Source: Xylaria sp. FL1777 (lineage: Eukaryota; Ascomycota; Sordariomycetes; Xylariales; Xylariaceae). From it: a DNA stretch of 64,000 bases. The DNA is taken from positions 1,054,001-1,118,000 of the forward strand of contig MU400506.1 of the NCBI GenBank assembly GCA_022578965.1, given 5' to 3'. The notes under the pieces are model-generated. The model was not told the DNA's origin, did not search any database, and saw only the letters and a list, made by a program, of their open reading frames with translations. A program made the position numbers and the translations under genes. Positions 1 to 10,955 of the stretch are shown in pieces (within the stretch, counting starts at the first letter, position 1; each line of letters opens with the position of its first letter).

Positions 1-477
1 AATGCATTGGCAGACACGGAAGACCCCTCTGAAGACCAGCTTGTCATCCTCGACAACAGAGTCACGATTCTGAACGTCTCAGCCGTGTTCCACCTCTTCG
101 ACCTCGACGATCAGAAACGCGTCGCCGACCGCTGTCTGAGGCTCCTGAGGAAGGACACGGGCGCCCCCGTGTTGGTGCTCGGGGCCCACGTCGGCAGTTT
201 CCAGCCCGAGCGCCACCAGCGCCGCATGGGCGTCGCCGGGCACAGATATACGCATAATCAGGAGAGCTGGGAGGCGCTCTGGCGCGAGGTCTGCGGACGG
301 CCGCAATGGAAAGATAGAGTCGTCGCTCTGGAAGTCAAGGCGAAGTTGTTTGAGCGCGTGCGTAATGAGGATCCCGATGCTGATGAGGTCGTCACCCTGC
401 GGGATGCAGACCCGAATACTAAGGATAGAGTGTGGCAGATGTATGAAGTCTGGGTGACGTTTAAGTCTCCCTCGTAG
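1..477 (+). CDS. SAM-dependent methyltransferase, C-terminal part (5' end outside window)
   Basis: The frame is open from base 1 to a TAG at 475-477, giving about 158 residues of the C-terminal half of a methyltransferase. The stretch VSAVFHLFD followed by a helix rich in A, R and L and then VLVLGAHVG matches the late strands of the class I methyltransferase fold. The later HNQESWEALWREV segment is typical of the fungal small-molecule methyltransferases found in meroterpenoid and related clusters (AusD/Trt5-like), as I remember that family. The SAM-binding glycine motif would lie upstream, outside the window. The substrate cannot be told from this part, and no other biosynthetic gene follows on the right, so a cluster, if any, would lie to the left. 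The protein ends without a targeting signal, which suggests a cytosolic enzyme. The first bases may follow an intron. Confidence 0.65.
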   Translation, partial: NALADTEDPSEDQLVILDNRVTILNVSAVFHLFDLDDQKRVADRCLRLLRKDTGAPVLVLGAHVGSFQPERHQRRMGVAGHRYTHNQESWEALWREVCGRPQWKDRVVALEVKAKLFERVRNEDPDADEVVTLRDADPNTKDRVWQMYEVWVTFKSPS

Positions 478-1829
478 AAACAAACCTATTTGTTCATAGA
501 CTACAGCCGTAGCTAGACTAGATTAGATCATATAGATCATATCTTTTCCCTCTCTGTGAGTTGTTCACTTTGCTGCCTCGGAAATACCACGTAAATAATT
601 GGTGGAAGAAAGCTAGTACCGGTATGTAGTTGTCAGCATTTGTAATATCTGACTACATACATTCCAGTGAATTTATTCCAATTTAATTATTCTATCATCC
701 AATAGGAGACCCTTCCCATGATACCATTAACAGGTGGTCCCAGAGTGAATAGATAGCCCGTATGCAGTCACATAGCAGGTGGAAAAGGGGTCAATAGCCA
801 TACGCAGTAGGGTAGATATATACATCAAGCCCACTATATAATTAGACCCCAAAGGGTTTATATGTGACTACGCAGTACATCCCCTGGAGATATAGGCCGA
901 AACTCGTAGATTTGTGTATTGTCCTTGGATTTATGATCTTATTTTTAATAATAAGTTGTCAATTAAGCATACATATCCTCATGCATGAAACTGTACATGT
1001 ACATGCTGTGCTACCAAAACAGCGTATCAGCTTATAGCTATCCTATGGAGGTGTCTTCGAAACCCTGGTTTTGTGTAGCGAAGAAAATTAATTGGCTGGA
1101 AGTATATAGGAGGTGTACAGTAGTATAGCCATACTTAATATCCCATTGGCCCGTCGATCATTCCCGCGGATGTAATATAGTGGTTTTCTTTTCCTATGTC
1201 GCAGAGGCACATCCTATCTACCTACTTCTAGCGCAGCCTTACCCTTCAACTCTACACGCAATTACATATAAGTGTGTTACGCAGCGACGATCCGGCACCA
1301 GAATGTCAGTATTGCTTGTGCGGCCGACATCACCTGTGTAGCTTAACCCGCTAACGCTGCTCGTGAATAGGCAAACAAGGTGCGCCTACAATATAGCTGG
1401 TAGTTTATATCTTGTTTTTAAGTCTCAGAGTCGAAGTTATCGGGTATGAACAAACAGGCTTTCTAGCAACTAACTGAAATCTTACATCACTCTCAATATC
1501 CATAACCGTCGTCCGTGATGCAGCAGAGAAATATGGCAATATTTTGCGGCTCATGAAATTAGGGTGTGACCAGGGTTGTGGCTTTTATACGTTTTATTCT
1601 CAGCTTAATCGACTATGTACTTTAAGGTTGATTTAAGTCAGACATATCGGAATGATCATATTTCTAGCTTGAAGCATGCTGCGTTTGAAAACTAGCCATA
1701 TGCGATGAAATGAGCAAGCAATAAAAGACTCTTTAGCATAGCCCAGTTTAACACAAACTTCTTCAGGCGTATAACTCCCCCCTAGTCTCGTGCTAATCAT
1801 AATTGGACCTCTTGAGGTGACGAGATTGA
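478..1829. other. Gene-free stretch, fairly AT-rich
   Basis: I find no convincing coding region in these 1.35 kb. The sequence is AT-leaning, with many short stops in all frames. It would hold the 3' UTR of the methyltransferase and the 3' UTR of the minus-strand gene that ends at 1830. Confidence 0.5.
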
Positions 1830-4800
1830 TTAATGAGGTACCCTCTGCCACTCTAAATTTGGGGGACCTGGCCAGTGACTCATATCATCGGGATCATATG
1901 TTGGTATTTGAAAATCCCATACACCAGCCCAGGCTTGTTTGGGATCAAACCCTGCTACCGCTGTTGCCTTTATTGTTTCCCGCGCCGCTCGTATAGATTT
2001 TTCGACTCTCATAATCTCATTCAGCCAAGGTGTCGATACCTGTATTCCATTCAGGGCTAAGTGCTGTATAATCTGAAGCACTAGGTCGAGGTAATCCATT
2101 TGAGTGAAGTCGGTAGCGGCCGTGTTTGGTGCAGTAAACGGGTCAAAGAACTCGTTCGCCTCAGCAAACCCACCACCGCTTTTATAGGTCTCACCCCATA
2201 ATTTGATATTGGGCTTGCCCGCCGCCATTAGGCTTGGAGGGAATTCCGTTACGTGGTCATGTCTTATATACCCCTTATCTTCTATTATTTCTTCGTCTAG
2301 AATAGGGAGAGCTGCATACATGAGCAAAGCTAGCTAGGGATTTAGTACTTGATAAACGTCTATGCGTATTTTGAAACTTAACTCGATTTCCTTACCAATA
2401 GCACTGTAATATTTTAGGTCAGCATTGAGCATCCTGAATGAGATGTACCGAGAGTTTTCCACCATTGACGAAAACTAGGACAGGAAGAGATCGACTTCAT
2501 GAGAAAACTTACTGGAATACCCAACTCGATTGCTTTTGTAGTTCTGCGCCATATTCTTCTCCACTGACGTCCTCATCCCACTTGATGTAGCGTCGAACCA
2601 TTTCACTCGCAGACTTAGAGCAAGTCAGAAGGTCTTTTTCTGGGTAGGCATAGTTGAAAGCGGATATTCGATTCCGTGCAATTGCTCTACTCCACTTCAT
2701 CAGGTAGTGTCAGCCATGTAATAGATTATATGAATAGATATAGGAGATAGTGAGACTTCTGAAGGGTCTTGGACATACCGCTGTCAATCGCCACTACAGT
2801 AATTAGAGTTAGTAGACATCATGATCGGTATGTTTCATACGCAAATTTACCCAGGGCTATTGCAAATAAGGATTATACTAAATATTGTTACTTACGATAC
2901 CCTTCAGGGACCGAAACCAACTATCACGCGATGTATTCCATACTGCAGTGACCCGAGTCAATAGCTTGTAATGCGAGACACAATAGCAATGATTGAAGGA
3001 TGACAGAGTGGTTAATGGCGATGAAGCATGGGGGCAACTCACGACGTTCATTTTCCTGCCATTCCTGAATCATATTGATTTCAGAGCGATCCAGCTTAGT
3101 TACGTCAAGATTTGGGTCGATCTCTAGAGAATAGACGATCGCTGATAGAGACAGAGAATTATCGTTTTCGGCTCTGCAGACGAACAATGGATTCCGGTGG
3201 AAAAAGTTTTCGGATTTTTTAGGGATCGTTTCATCTTTCCAGAACGCTTCTGATAACAGCTTCGAGGCATATTCTGCAGGTATTATAGAAATTTCAACGA
3301 GTTTACCGTCCGCAAAATCTGCATGTCCTGGTATCCACTCATAGACGCCCCTGTTACGCTCTTTGTCTATCCAAGCATAGGGCCAGTTACGCGTATGGAT
3401 CATTATAGGAGGACGGTCGACATCATCTACGTCTGATTATCTTACGGATTAGCAAAATGCCATACCCAGTAGCGTTGTTAAAGCTAGAAGGTCAATCCAA
3501 GCAACTAATTCCCAGATTTTGTGTAGTAATATGTGCTTATGCAGAAAAGGTAGCAATAAAATCCTACTGTATACGTGCAGTACGGCACCGAAGACCGCCT
3601 GTTCGAAATCTAGTCCCATTTCGGTTGCTCCGTTGAAGTCTAGAAACTGCATCGAAGAGCCAACCTACGTTAATATTGGGCCAACTTGGTAAACTCCGTG
3701 TTTCAAATGGTAAACTCACAGGCTCTTTCAGATGAACGTTTTCACCGAACACTTCATCCATCCTGTGCTTCATAATAGCATGGCCTATGACATAAAATAA
3801 GTCAGCATCTGAATCCGGGGCTTCGAGTGTATCACATCTCTATAACTAAAGGTTTGCCTAAGCCAGATATTTCCATATATGGTGGGCAAGAAACCCTAAG
3901 AAAGACCCCTGCAATACTAACAAATTTCATGTAGAATCTACCAGTATCATTATTAGCCTTCCTATTAACGAGCTAAATTCATGGTAGTCAGGCTTACGAC
4001 CGTCGCTGAATGAAACAGTCTTACACAACGCTCAGCTAAAGTAGCGTCGTTGCCGAGTAGCGTCATGAAAGGCAAAACATTCACAGTAATAACATCGATC
4101 TCTAGATGGGTAACGGCAAAACTGTACTGATCACTTCCCTCCTGAAAGGCCCATTGCAGTCTGCTTAACAACCTTTCGAGTGTTGTTTTATATTCATCTG
4201 CTGAACGGTTTGCAGCCTGCTCCATGTAGGCCTGCAATTCTGGATCGCTGGTGTCACCATCGTGTGCAAATCGTGGCCAGGAAAGAAGAACCCGCTCATT
4301 GAAAAACTCCGCGTCAGCTGGCAGGTTAGGCTGCAGTACTGTACATATTTAGTGTTAGTGAATAGTATATTGAGAATTATCTCAAATCTCGAACTGGGGA
4401 CATGGTCTGAATAGGGGTAACGTGACGATAGTGGTAAGGACTGGAAGTTGGTAGCTCAGGGTGTTACTCACATCTGCCTACTTTTTCCCAGTGACCAATA
4501 TAGCCAAATAGCATGGCGTTTAAACTGAAGAACCTAGTTAACACAGTCTCATTTAAAGCGCGCTTTTGACCAACCCACAACCAGTTTCGGTCATTTATAA
4601 GTGCGTTCAGCATTCTGTTTGCTAACTCCAATATGATGCTCATATAGAACCCGACTTGAGGATGGTCTATACTCCAAGGTTGGTCACCGAGAAGCGACAC
4701 ATTGCTGGGTCCGTTGAACCATCGATCCCTTTTGAAGAAAGAGAACCAACTTTGTTCATTGGGTTTTATCATCTCCATTTCAGAAACCAACTGAGCAATC

Positions 4801-5447
4801 CGCTCGGGATTTTGGTCGGGCCATTGTCGCTGGTTCCCTCCAGGTATTAGGCCGACCCGATCCGAAAACTTCAGGGTTTGGCAGACGGGGCCAATTTGCC
4901 ATAGTCTGATGCCTTCTAACATGGTGGTCTCTTGGTGCTCAGCTACGAAGAGCTTGTCTATATCATTTAGGTCCTGAAAATTTCCCGTATTCGAAGTATC
5001 AGGTCTATCGGCGTAAAATAAGGGATCTATTCGCGGACTATCAGGGACCACAGGTCAGTAAACGAGCTTCAAGATAGAAACCTTCGGAATGGGTAAGAGA
5101 CAACAAGCGCGCTTCCGAAGCAAGATGGACAACTTGGGACGAAAGGCATGAATATGCTCACTCTAAACTAGTAGTTAGCAAGCGGTCCTTCTGATGATGG
5201 CCCAAGGGCGACAGCACGGAGATCACTCTCGGACAGGAAACCTCCGGCAAGAAAAAACTTGCGCTTCTCAATCCAGTTGTGAGGAATACTACAATATGGA
5301 GCACTTACGTTCCGGCGCATAACCTGAATGGAAAAGGGGCCCTTTCTGGAAGGCCGGATCAAGACACCTTGCTGACAGACCAATCCGCTGTGCCCAGGGC
5401 GAGAAGGTCTTGCCGTCCGGGGGAGCTTTGATTCTCTTATGAGCCAT
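1830..5447 (-). CDS. Multi-exon protein of unknown function, possibly disrupted
   Basis: I do not recognise this protein. A proposed start ATG at 5447 opens MAHKRIKAPPDG and runs to a GTAAGT donor after 5309. Downstream coding blocks are joined by phase-compatible introns: 4471-4339, 3969-3785, 3719-3665 and a 39-nt one at 3465-3427. Later exons around 3426-2944, 2700-2520 and 2330-1830 have less certain edges. The predicted product is roughly 800-900 residues, hydrophilic, with one apolar segment coded near 3500-3580 (LLLPFLHKHILLHKIWELV region). Two things look damaged. A TGA at 5057-5055 interrupts an otherwise continuous frame (LKLVY, stop, PVVPDSP), and the link between the first exon and this block cannot be made without a stop or a frame change. 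It may be a decaying gene, or the real start may lie further in (an in-frame ATG near 4922). Confidence 0.5.
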
Positions 5448-6214
5448 GATGTGCAGGTATTCTATGTGATGACGGAGGGTTGCATAGGGAGAAGATATTC
5501 TTCTAATTCTGTTCCTCGATAACGAAGCGGTGCCGTGAAGTGCTCCTTTGATGAATTCTATGGCATTAATCTATTGGTATGATTATCTTGAGGCGAAATC
5601 CTATCCTGAGCAAAGTCCCGAGGTCCTTTGTAGAGCCACAGCATAACCAAAGCTAGGTTCTGGCCGCAAACGGAAAATAAACTACCTTGAGTACCTACAT
5701 ATCATATAATACTTACTCTCTAGAATCCACAGCAGCTTTGAAGTAGGCTTAAAAACCGAGTAACAAGTAGTACTCTCAGCAATAAAAACCACCATTGTAC
5801 TTATTATTCTTATTAGTTACTGTCTTAACTGACTAGCTTACCTTATTGTTAGTGGAATGTTGTATGCCTATCTCATTCAGGGAAGTGGGTTATACCAAAT
5901 GTTAGACAGCCAATGAGATGAATCAATTACCTACCCAGTATGAGAGGTAGGCACTACCCTCCCCCGTACCTTCCCATAGTAACTCTACAATGACTTCCAC
6001 ACGCGGACGTCTTCTTGCCCTACCCCTTGCCTCAATGTCTTCGCGACAAGGGAACTTGACCTGAGCCGACTGATTCGAGCCAGACCAGCAAATCATGGAC
6101 ATGGATAGCACCCCTCTGCAGCACACAGGCATCAAGCGCTTCGGTGACACTGCCTACTTATGATTACTCAGTGCATCCGTCTCCATATCCTCTCCGCCTG
6201 AGCAGCCGGTCAAG
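5448..6214. other. Divergent intergenic region
   Basis: This stretch separates the unknown minus-strand gene from the plus-strand SET-domain gene and should hold both promoters. The left half is AT-rich; the right half (from about 5930) is GC-richer. No coding segment is supported. Confidence 0.45.
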
Positions 6215-7320
6215 ATGGAACAAGCTATGCGACGTCATTTTTTCCATCATAGCGACGAGGTACGTTGGCGGAGCACGTCTCTGGCCCTTCTTGACAGGCC
6301 GCGTTGAACTCACCATCCGGCTCCGCGCAGGCTCTCGACGCCGAAAAGCAGAATTGTCACTGGTGCCAGATCCGCAAGTTCGCGACGCACTCGCAGTACC
6401 CCATCACCATAGTCAATACCGAAGATGATGCTATGATTGAACCCAACTTCCGATTCATGGAAATTTCCACTCGCGGCGACGACGTTAAACCATCTAGAAA
6501 GGAGTTCCTCACGGGTTGCGAGTGTAAGAACGATCTGGACTGCCAATACAGCAAATGCACCTGCTTGCAGGACGTCGAGGACGATAGCTCGGGCGACGAG
6601 GATACCACCTCAGAGGAAGAATCTTCGGCTGAGGAATATGTTGACGGCTGGTATCGGAAGAAAGTATATGCATATCACTCGCAAGGCATAAAAGCCGGCC
6701 ACCTGCGCTCTAAGGTGTTAATGTCGCGTAATCCCATCTATGAGTGTCACGAGAGCTGTGTCTGCAGTCCCGACTGCTCTAATCGTGTTGTGGAACAAGG
6801 ACGGAAACTCCCTCTGCAGATCTTCCGCACGAAAAACAGAGGTTGGGGCGTCCGCAGCCCAGTAGACATCAAGAAGGGTCAATTTGTGGATAAGTACATG
6901 GGCGAAATCATCACGGCAACAGAAGCAACCCGACGGCGAGCTCAGTCACATATTGCACAGAAAAAGGATGTCTATCTCTTCGCGCTTGATAAATTTTCGG
7001 ACCCAGACTCGCTTGACCCGCGCCTACGCGGCCCCCCGCTAGAAGTGGACGGCGAGTTCATATCCGGACCAACACGATTTATCAACCATTCATGCGATCC
7101 TAACCTGCGTATTTTTGCACGCGTTGGCGACCATGCAGATAAGCACATCCATGACCTTGCGTTTTTCGCTGCCAGAGACATCTCGCGTGGAGAAGAGCTC
7201 ACTTTCGATTATATCGATGGCGTAGATGACTCGGACATGGATGCGCTAGATCCGGAGAAGCAGAAAGACATGACTCGGTGCTTGTGTGGAAGCAAGAATT
7301 GTCGAGGATATCTTTGGTGA
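6215..7320 (+). CDS. dim-5: Histone H3 lysine-9 methyltransferase, DIM-5/KMT1 homologue
   Basis: Exon 1 is 6215-6259 (MEQAMRRHFFHHSDE), a 71-nt intron (GTACGT to CGCAG) follows, and exon 2 runs 6331-7320, giving 344 residues against about 330 for Neurospora DIM-5. The start was chosen because this short first exon restores the family N-terminus ahead of the CHWC segment (residues 24-27). The pre-SET zinc cysteines lie at about 78-165, the SET domain at about 175-312 with NHSCDPN at 267-273 and ELTFDY near 304, and the post-SET CLCGSKNC near 332-339 with RGYLW at the end. All expected catalytic elements are visible. In Neurospora this enzyme trimethylates H3K9 to build heterochromatin and direct DNA methylation on RIP-mutated DNA. 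An acidic insert (VEDDSSGDEDTTSEEESS) sits between pre-SET cysteine clusters and seems longer than in Neurospora. Confidence 0.93.
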
Positions 7321-8748
7321 CAAGGACGCGCAGTTGCACGAATGACTATCGCTTTGTCATCTGAGAAAGGTGTAGTTATATTCATTCGGAAAGGGCGGCA
7401 GGGACGCCTCATACGCAGGAATTACTAAGAGCAACAGAGTGGATAAACTGCGCATCTTGTGATAAATTTCCATTTATGGTTTTATCTGGAGGAAGGTACC
7501 GCAGTGACGTCAACGGGCTGACTGGCAGACTGGCGGCGTTCGATTGGAATTACTGTATACAAATTTATACAACCAGTCATACACAACTTCATGTTGAGGC
7601 ATAGTAACGACGTTGTATAGGGGAATCGGCTGGTTTGATTCGTGATGGAAAATGGAAAGTGAATAACAGCTGGAGTCCACAAGACTTGACAACCTTGTTA
7701 CATACTACTGCACTGTTGGCTGACTGCATACTACTGTTAGGCACACTAGATAGTGAATGTATGGAACTAGTACCTCCCATTAGGAAGAAATTTAATTTAA
7801 ATATAATTTCTGTAACGAAGTATTATTACTTCTACATGTATCTATAACCCCAAACCCTGTAGAATCTGCTTTATCTAACGGTATATTTATGCTAGATAGT
7901 CTAGCCAAGCCTATTCTAGGGTTTCTAATATTGTCTCCTCAGCTCTCTGCACTACAGTACATTATTAACAGCTGCTACATCTAAATATGTATACTCGGTA
8001 GGTATAAACAAAGGCGGAACTACCGGTAGTAAACATACATATGCACATGTACCAAGGTACCTAGTGGATGGCGTAGCTTCGCACAGCCACTGCCTGCCCC
8101 ACTTGCCTTAGGTACGTACCTAGAATACGCTAATCTCGACAGGTACTCGTGTCTGTACCTTGGGTAGGTAGTGTACCTATTGATCGTGTCATTGAGGTTG
8201 GGAGCAACGTAGGTACGTAGGTTAGTGCATGCATGATGGTACCCGTGTTGTTCACAAGGTTCACTACCTACCTGTACTCTCTACTGTTGTCTAGATACTT
8301 ACATAGTACTCCGTACCTTGTGTTAGGTTACGTATAGCTGCTGCAGATCCAGCCTCACCTAACTAACCTCTCCCTCTCCCTCTCTATCTCTCTCCACGGT
8401 CCACCATTGCCACAGGCCCATCCGTCTCTTCTTAGCACTCTCTATCCATCCATTCGTCCACGCCGTTGTTGCATTCAACCACTCCCACGCGATCGAGACT
8501 CGAGAGACACATGCTCGGTAGACAGGGTATCTAAGTATCTAATTATTCTTCATTGCGACTCTCGTTTCAGTCGAATCGAACCAGCCCGGACCAGACCGAA
8601 TCCAATCACCACCGTCTCTCCGCCGGGGCCGATGTTGACGGACACGACCGGAACAATGCGCTAAACCTTCGGCCCCTTTCCATAGGAATATTAAAGCACG
8701 GTTCTCTGTCTTTCCTTCCGGTCTCGACCTGCGCGTGTGCTGGGAGTC
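7321..8748. other. Intergenic region and leader of the ubiquitin-domain gene
   Basis: No coding region is supported. The centre (about 8040-8330) is rich in GGTACC/TACCTAGGTA-type words such as the inverted pair at 8107-8122. A C+T-rich tract at 8367-8396 lies in the sense strand upstream of the next gene and looks like a fungal core-promoter pyrimidine tract. Confidence 0.45.
8367..8396 (+). promoter_or_regulatory. Pyrimidine-rich promoter tract
   Basis: An almost pure C/T run (repeats of CTCTCC/CTCTAT) about 350 bases before the start codon at 8749. Such tracts often precede transcription starts in filamentous fungi. Its role here is inferred from position and composition only. Confidence 0.3.
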
Positions 8749-9900
8749 ATGGTATGTATATGCCTTCCTAGAACTGGTGTCACGATGTTACCGCTTCCTG
8801 TGCTTCCTCCACCATTACCTACCTTGCCTTACATAATACAACTCATTTCTTGTTGCTTGGCCATGCACCCCGATGGCCTAGAGCATTGCATCTGTATCAT
8901 TGGTGTTTTCCTAACCTGACCTCGATGGATCTAGGGTTGCTGTTTCTCACGTTCGTACCGCCCCGGTACACCTTATCTAGACGGCGCGTCTTCGGAGCCC
9001 TCCGCTGGAGCCATCAACTCTCAATCAGGCCAATCCACGACGGTTGATGAACCTAGTGGACAGCACTCCATGAGCCACAGTCAGCGAGCCCGCCAGCCCC
9101 TATCGCAGCATATAGACAAACCATTGCGCCGCCACGAATGGGTATCTCGGGATCGTGATTGGACCCGTGCCGAGCTTGACCTGCAGCGCACCGAATTCTT
9201 CGATACAAGGGTCACTGGTCGTCCCGAGGTTTGGCAGGTCATCCGCACGGCCTTGGAAGCCATGTGGGAGGCCGATATCAGACGGGCTGCCGGTGTCGAG
9301 CCGGTAGATGACGATGGTGCTGGCGGCCTCGTCACTGCACAGGGGCTCCTCAAAGCTGCTGAAGTCACGCTCCCGACCGGCGACCTGTCAAACGGTGTCT
9401 ACGACTCACTGGGCAATTACTATCCACTTCCGGAGTGGATTGTCTGTGATCCAACTAATTTGGCGGAGGATAATGGAATCCAAAGAGAGAGTGTCGATAA
9501 GGATGGAAAGGGAGACGATGACCTCACCGGCGAGGACACCACTGAAGAGGTCGATGAAGACGAGGCCGTGCGGCGAAGGGAAGAGAAGGGTAAAGCTGTT
9601 GTAGATATCAAGAACCTGGTCAAAGTCCGTGCCCGATTAAGCGAAACGTATCCTGATGTTGTCATCAGCATAGACGCCGATGAATCTGTGAGAAGCTTGG
9701 CTCGGAAAATTGCGGAAGAATCTGGGGTAAGTCGCTTGTTTCGTAAGCCTTGTAGGACCCCTAACTGATCTATCTAGCTACCATCGACGAGGCTGGTACG
9801 TGTAGCTTACATGGGCAAAATTCTTAAGGAGAACATGTCGCTACAAAGCCAGGGCTGGCAGAAGGATCATGTTGTGAATGCGCTCGTCTTCAACCGGTAG
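8749..9900 (+). CDS. Ubiquitin-domain protein of the UBTD1/UBTD2 (DC-UbP) family
   Basis: The initiator ATG (8749-8751) is followed at once by a GTATGT donor. The 183-nt intron ends at CTAG/8934, and exon 2 begins GGT TGC TGT, so the protein starts MGCCFSRS. Exon 2 runs 8935-9726, a 51-nt intron follows, and exon 3 (9778-9900) completes 305 residues. MGCC is a strong N-myristoylation and palmitoylation signal, as in animal UBTD1/2, so a membrane-attached protein is likely. The UBTD domain covers about 60-190 (PLSQHIDKPLRRHEW, then WQVIRTALEAMWEAD and YDSLGNYYPLPEWIV). A charged linker follows, and the last 80 residues form a ubiquitin-like fold ending LVFNR. Known relatives bind ubiquitin-pathway enzymes; the partner here is unknown. 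No fault is visible. Confidence 0.9.
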
Positions 9901-10955
9901 CAACAGTTGGTAGCGCCCGTCTCCCTACGACCGAGGATTCGGGCACCTTCAACTTTTTCACAACATTTTCCTCACTGTCACACGCTGTGCAGTAGCGACA
10001 ACCAATCCACGGACAGCGTACCGGCAGAGTTCCTCAGCGGCCCTACTGCCTGGTGCTGTATGCCTCAGGACTAAGGCGTCTCGACGGGGCTTGAGACCAC
10101 CTTCTGTCGAGGCCTAATAATGAACGAGCGGGCTTGGAACCTCCTCCCTTTCCCTTCCGCCCTCGGCCAAGCCAGGCCATGTACATTTCATGAAGCCTCC
10201 ATATTTCCACTCTAATCACGCCCTATTCCGAGCCATCAGGCAATAATCTAGGCCTTTTTCTTTTTGTTACTGCTCTTCAGCATTGGTGTCAGGACAATAC
10301 CCTTTCTTTCCATCTTCACGATGTGGGTGGGCATCAACCACAGGAGTTTTCAGGTTTCAGGCACGGACGGTAGGCAAAGGCTATAGTCTCCCGGTTGTAA
10401 CAACGATGTGAGGCCATGGCATCATGTTTCTATTCATAACTCTAGTGTAATCAGATTGACACGCCGCATCAATAAATGCATGCAGGCAGCAATGTCTGCA
10501 CAGTAGATATCCTCGGAACTATCTACAATTTTCAATTGACGTTGGCGCTCTTCAAATGAGGATGCAAGATAATGACGGATTTTGTCTTGGCAAGTAGGAA
10601 TAGCACAAAGATGTGCTCAATAAGCATGAAGTAAGCAATTCAAGGCGGTTGCATGAAAGGTCTCTGGGTGCAAACTCCTAATCCATCATCCTCAGCATCA
10701 AACATGCCTAAAAGAAGGATGAGATAGGATTGAAGAATAAAGGCAACCGAAGTGTCCAAGGCGGGGCGCGAGCTACCTAAATACTAGGGCACTACTTAAG
10801 GCAGAAGTAGGCTCCTTGCTGCCTACCTGCTTGTCTCACGTTCCACCGTATAGTCTGTGTATAAAGAGTCAACTTATTCCAGCCTTCCCTGGTCCTGCTG
10901 TATTGGACATCTCTACAAGTTTTGCTAGTGCTCTCTCATTTAGGAACAGGGAGAG
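9901..10955. other. Intergenic region before the RVT gene
   Basis: This holds the 3' UTR of the ubiquitin-domain gene and the promoter of the reverse transcriptase gene. A short plus-strand frame at 10816-11091 overlaps the true start in another frame and is not supported. I see no repeat or RNA gene here. Confidence 0.4.

Noticed and set aside
6144..6428. A 94-codon frame at the start of the SET-domain gene
   Set aside because: It runs in another frame over exon 1 and intron 1; the short MEQAMRRHFF exon fits the DIM-5 N-terminus better.
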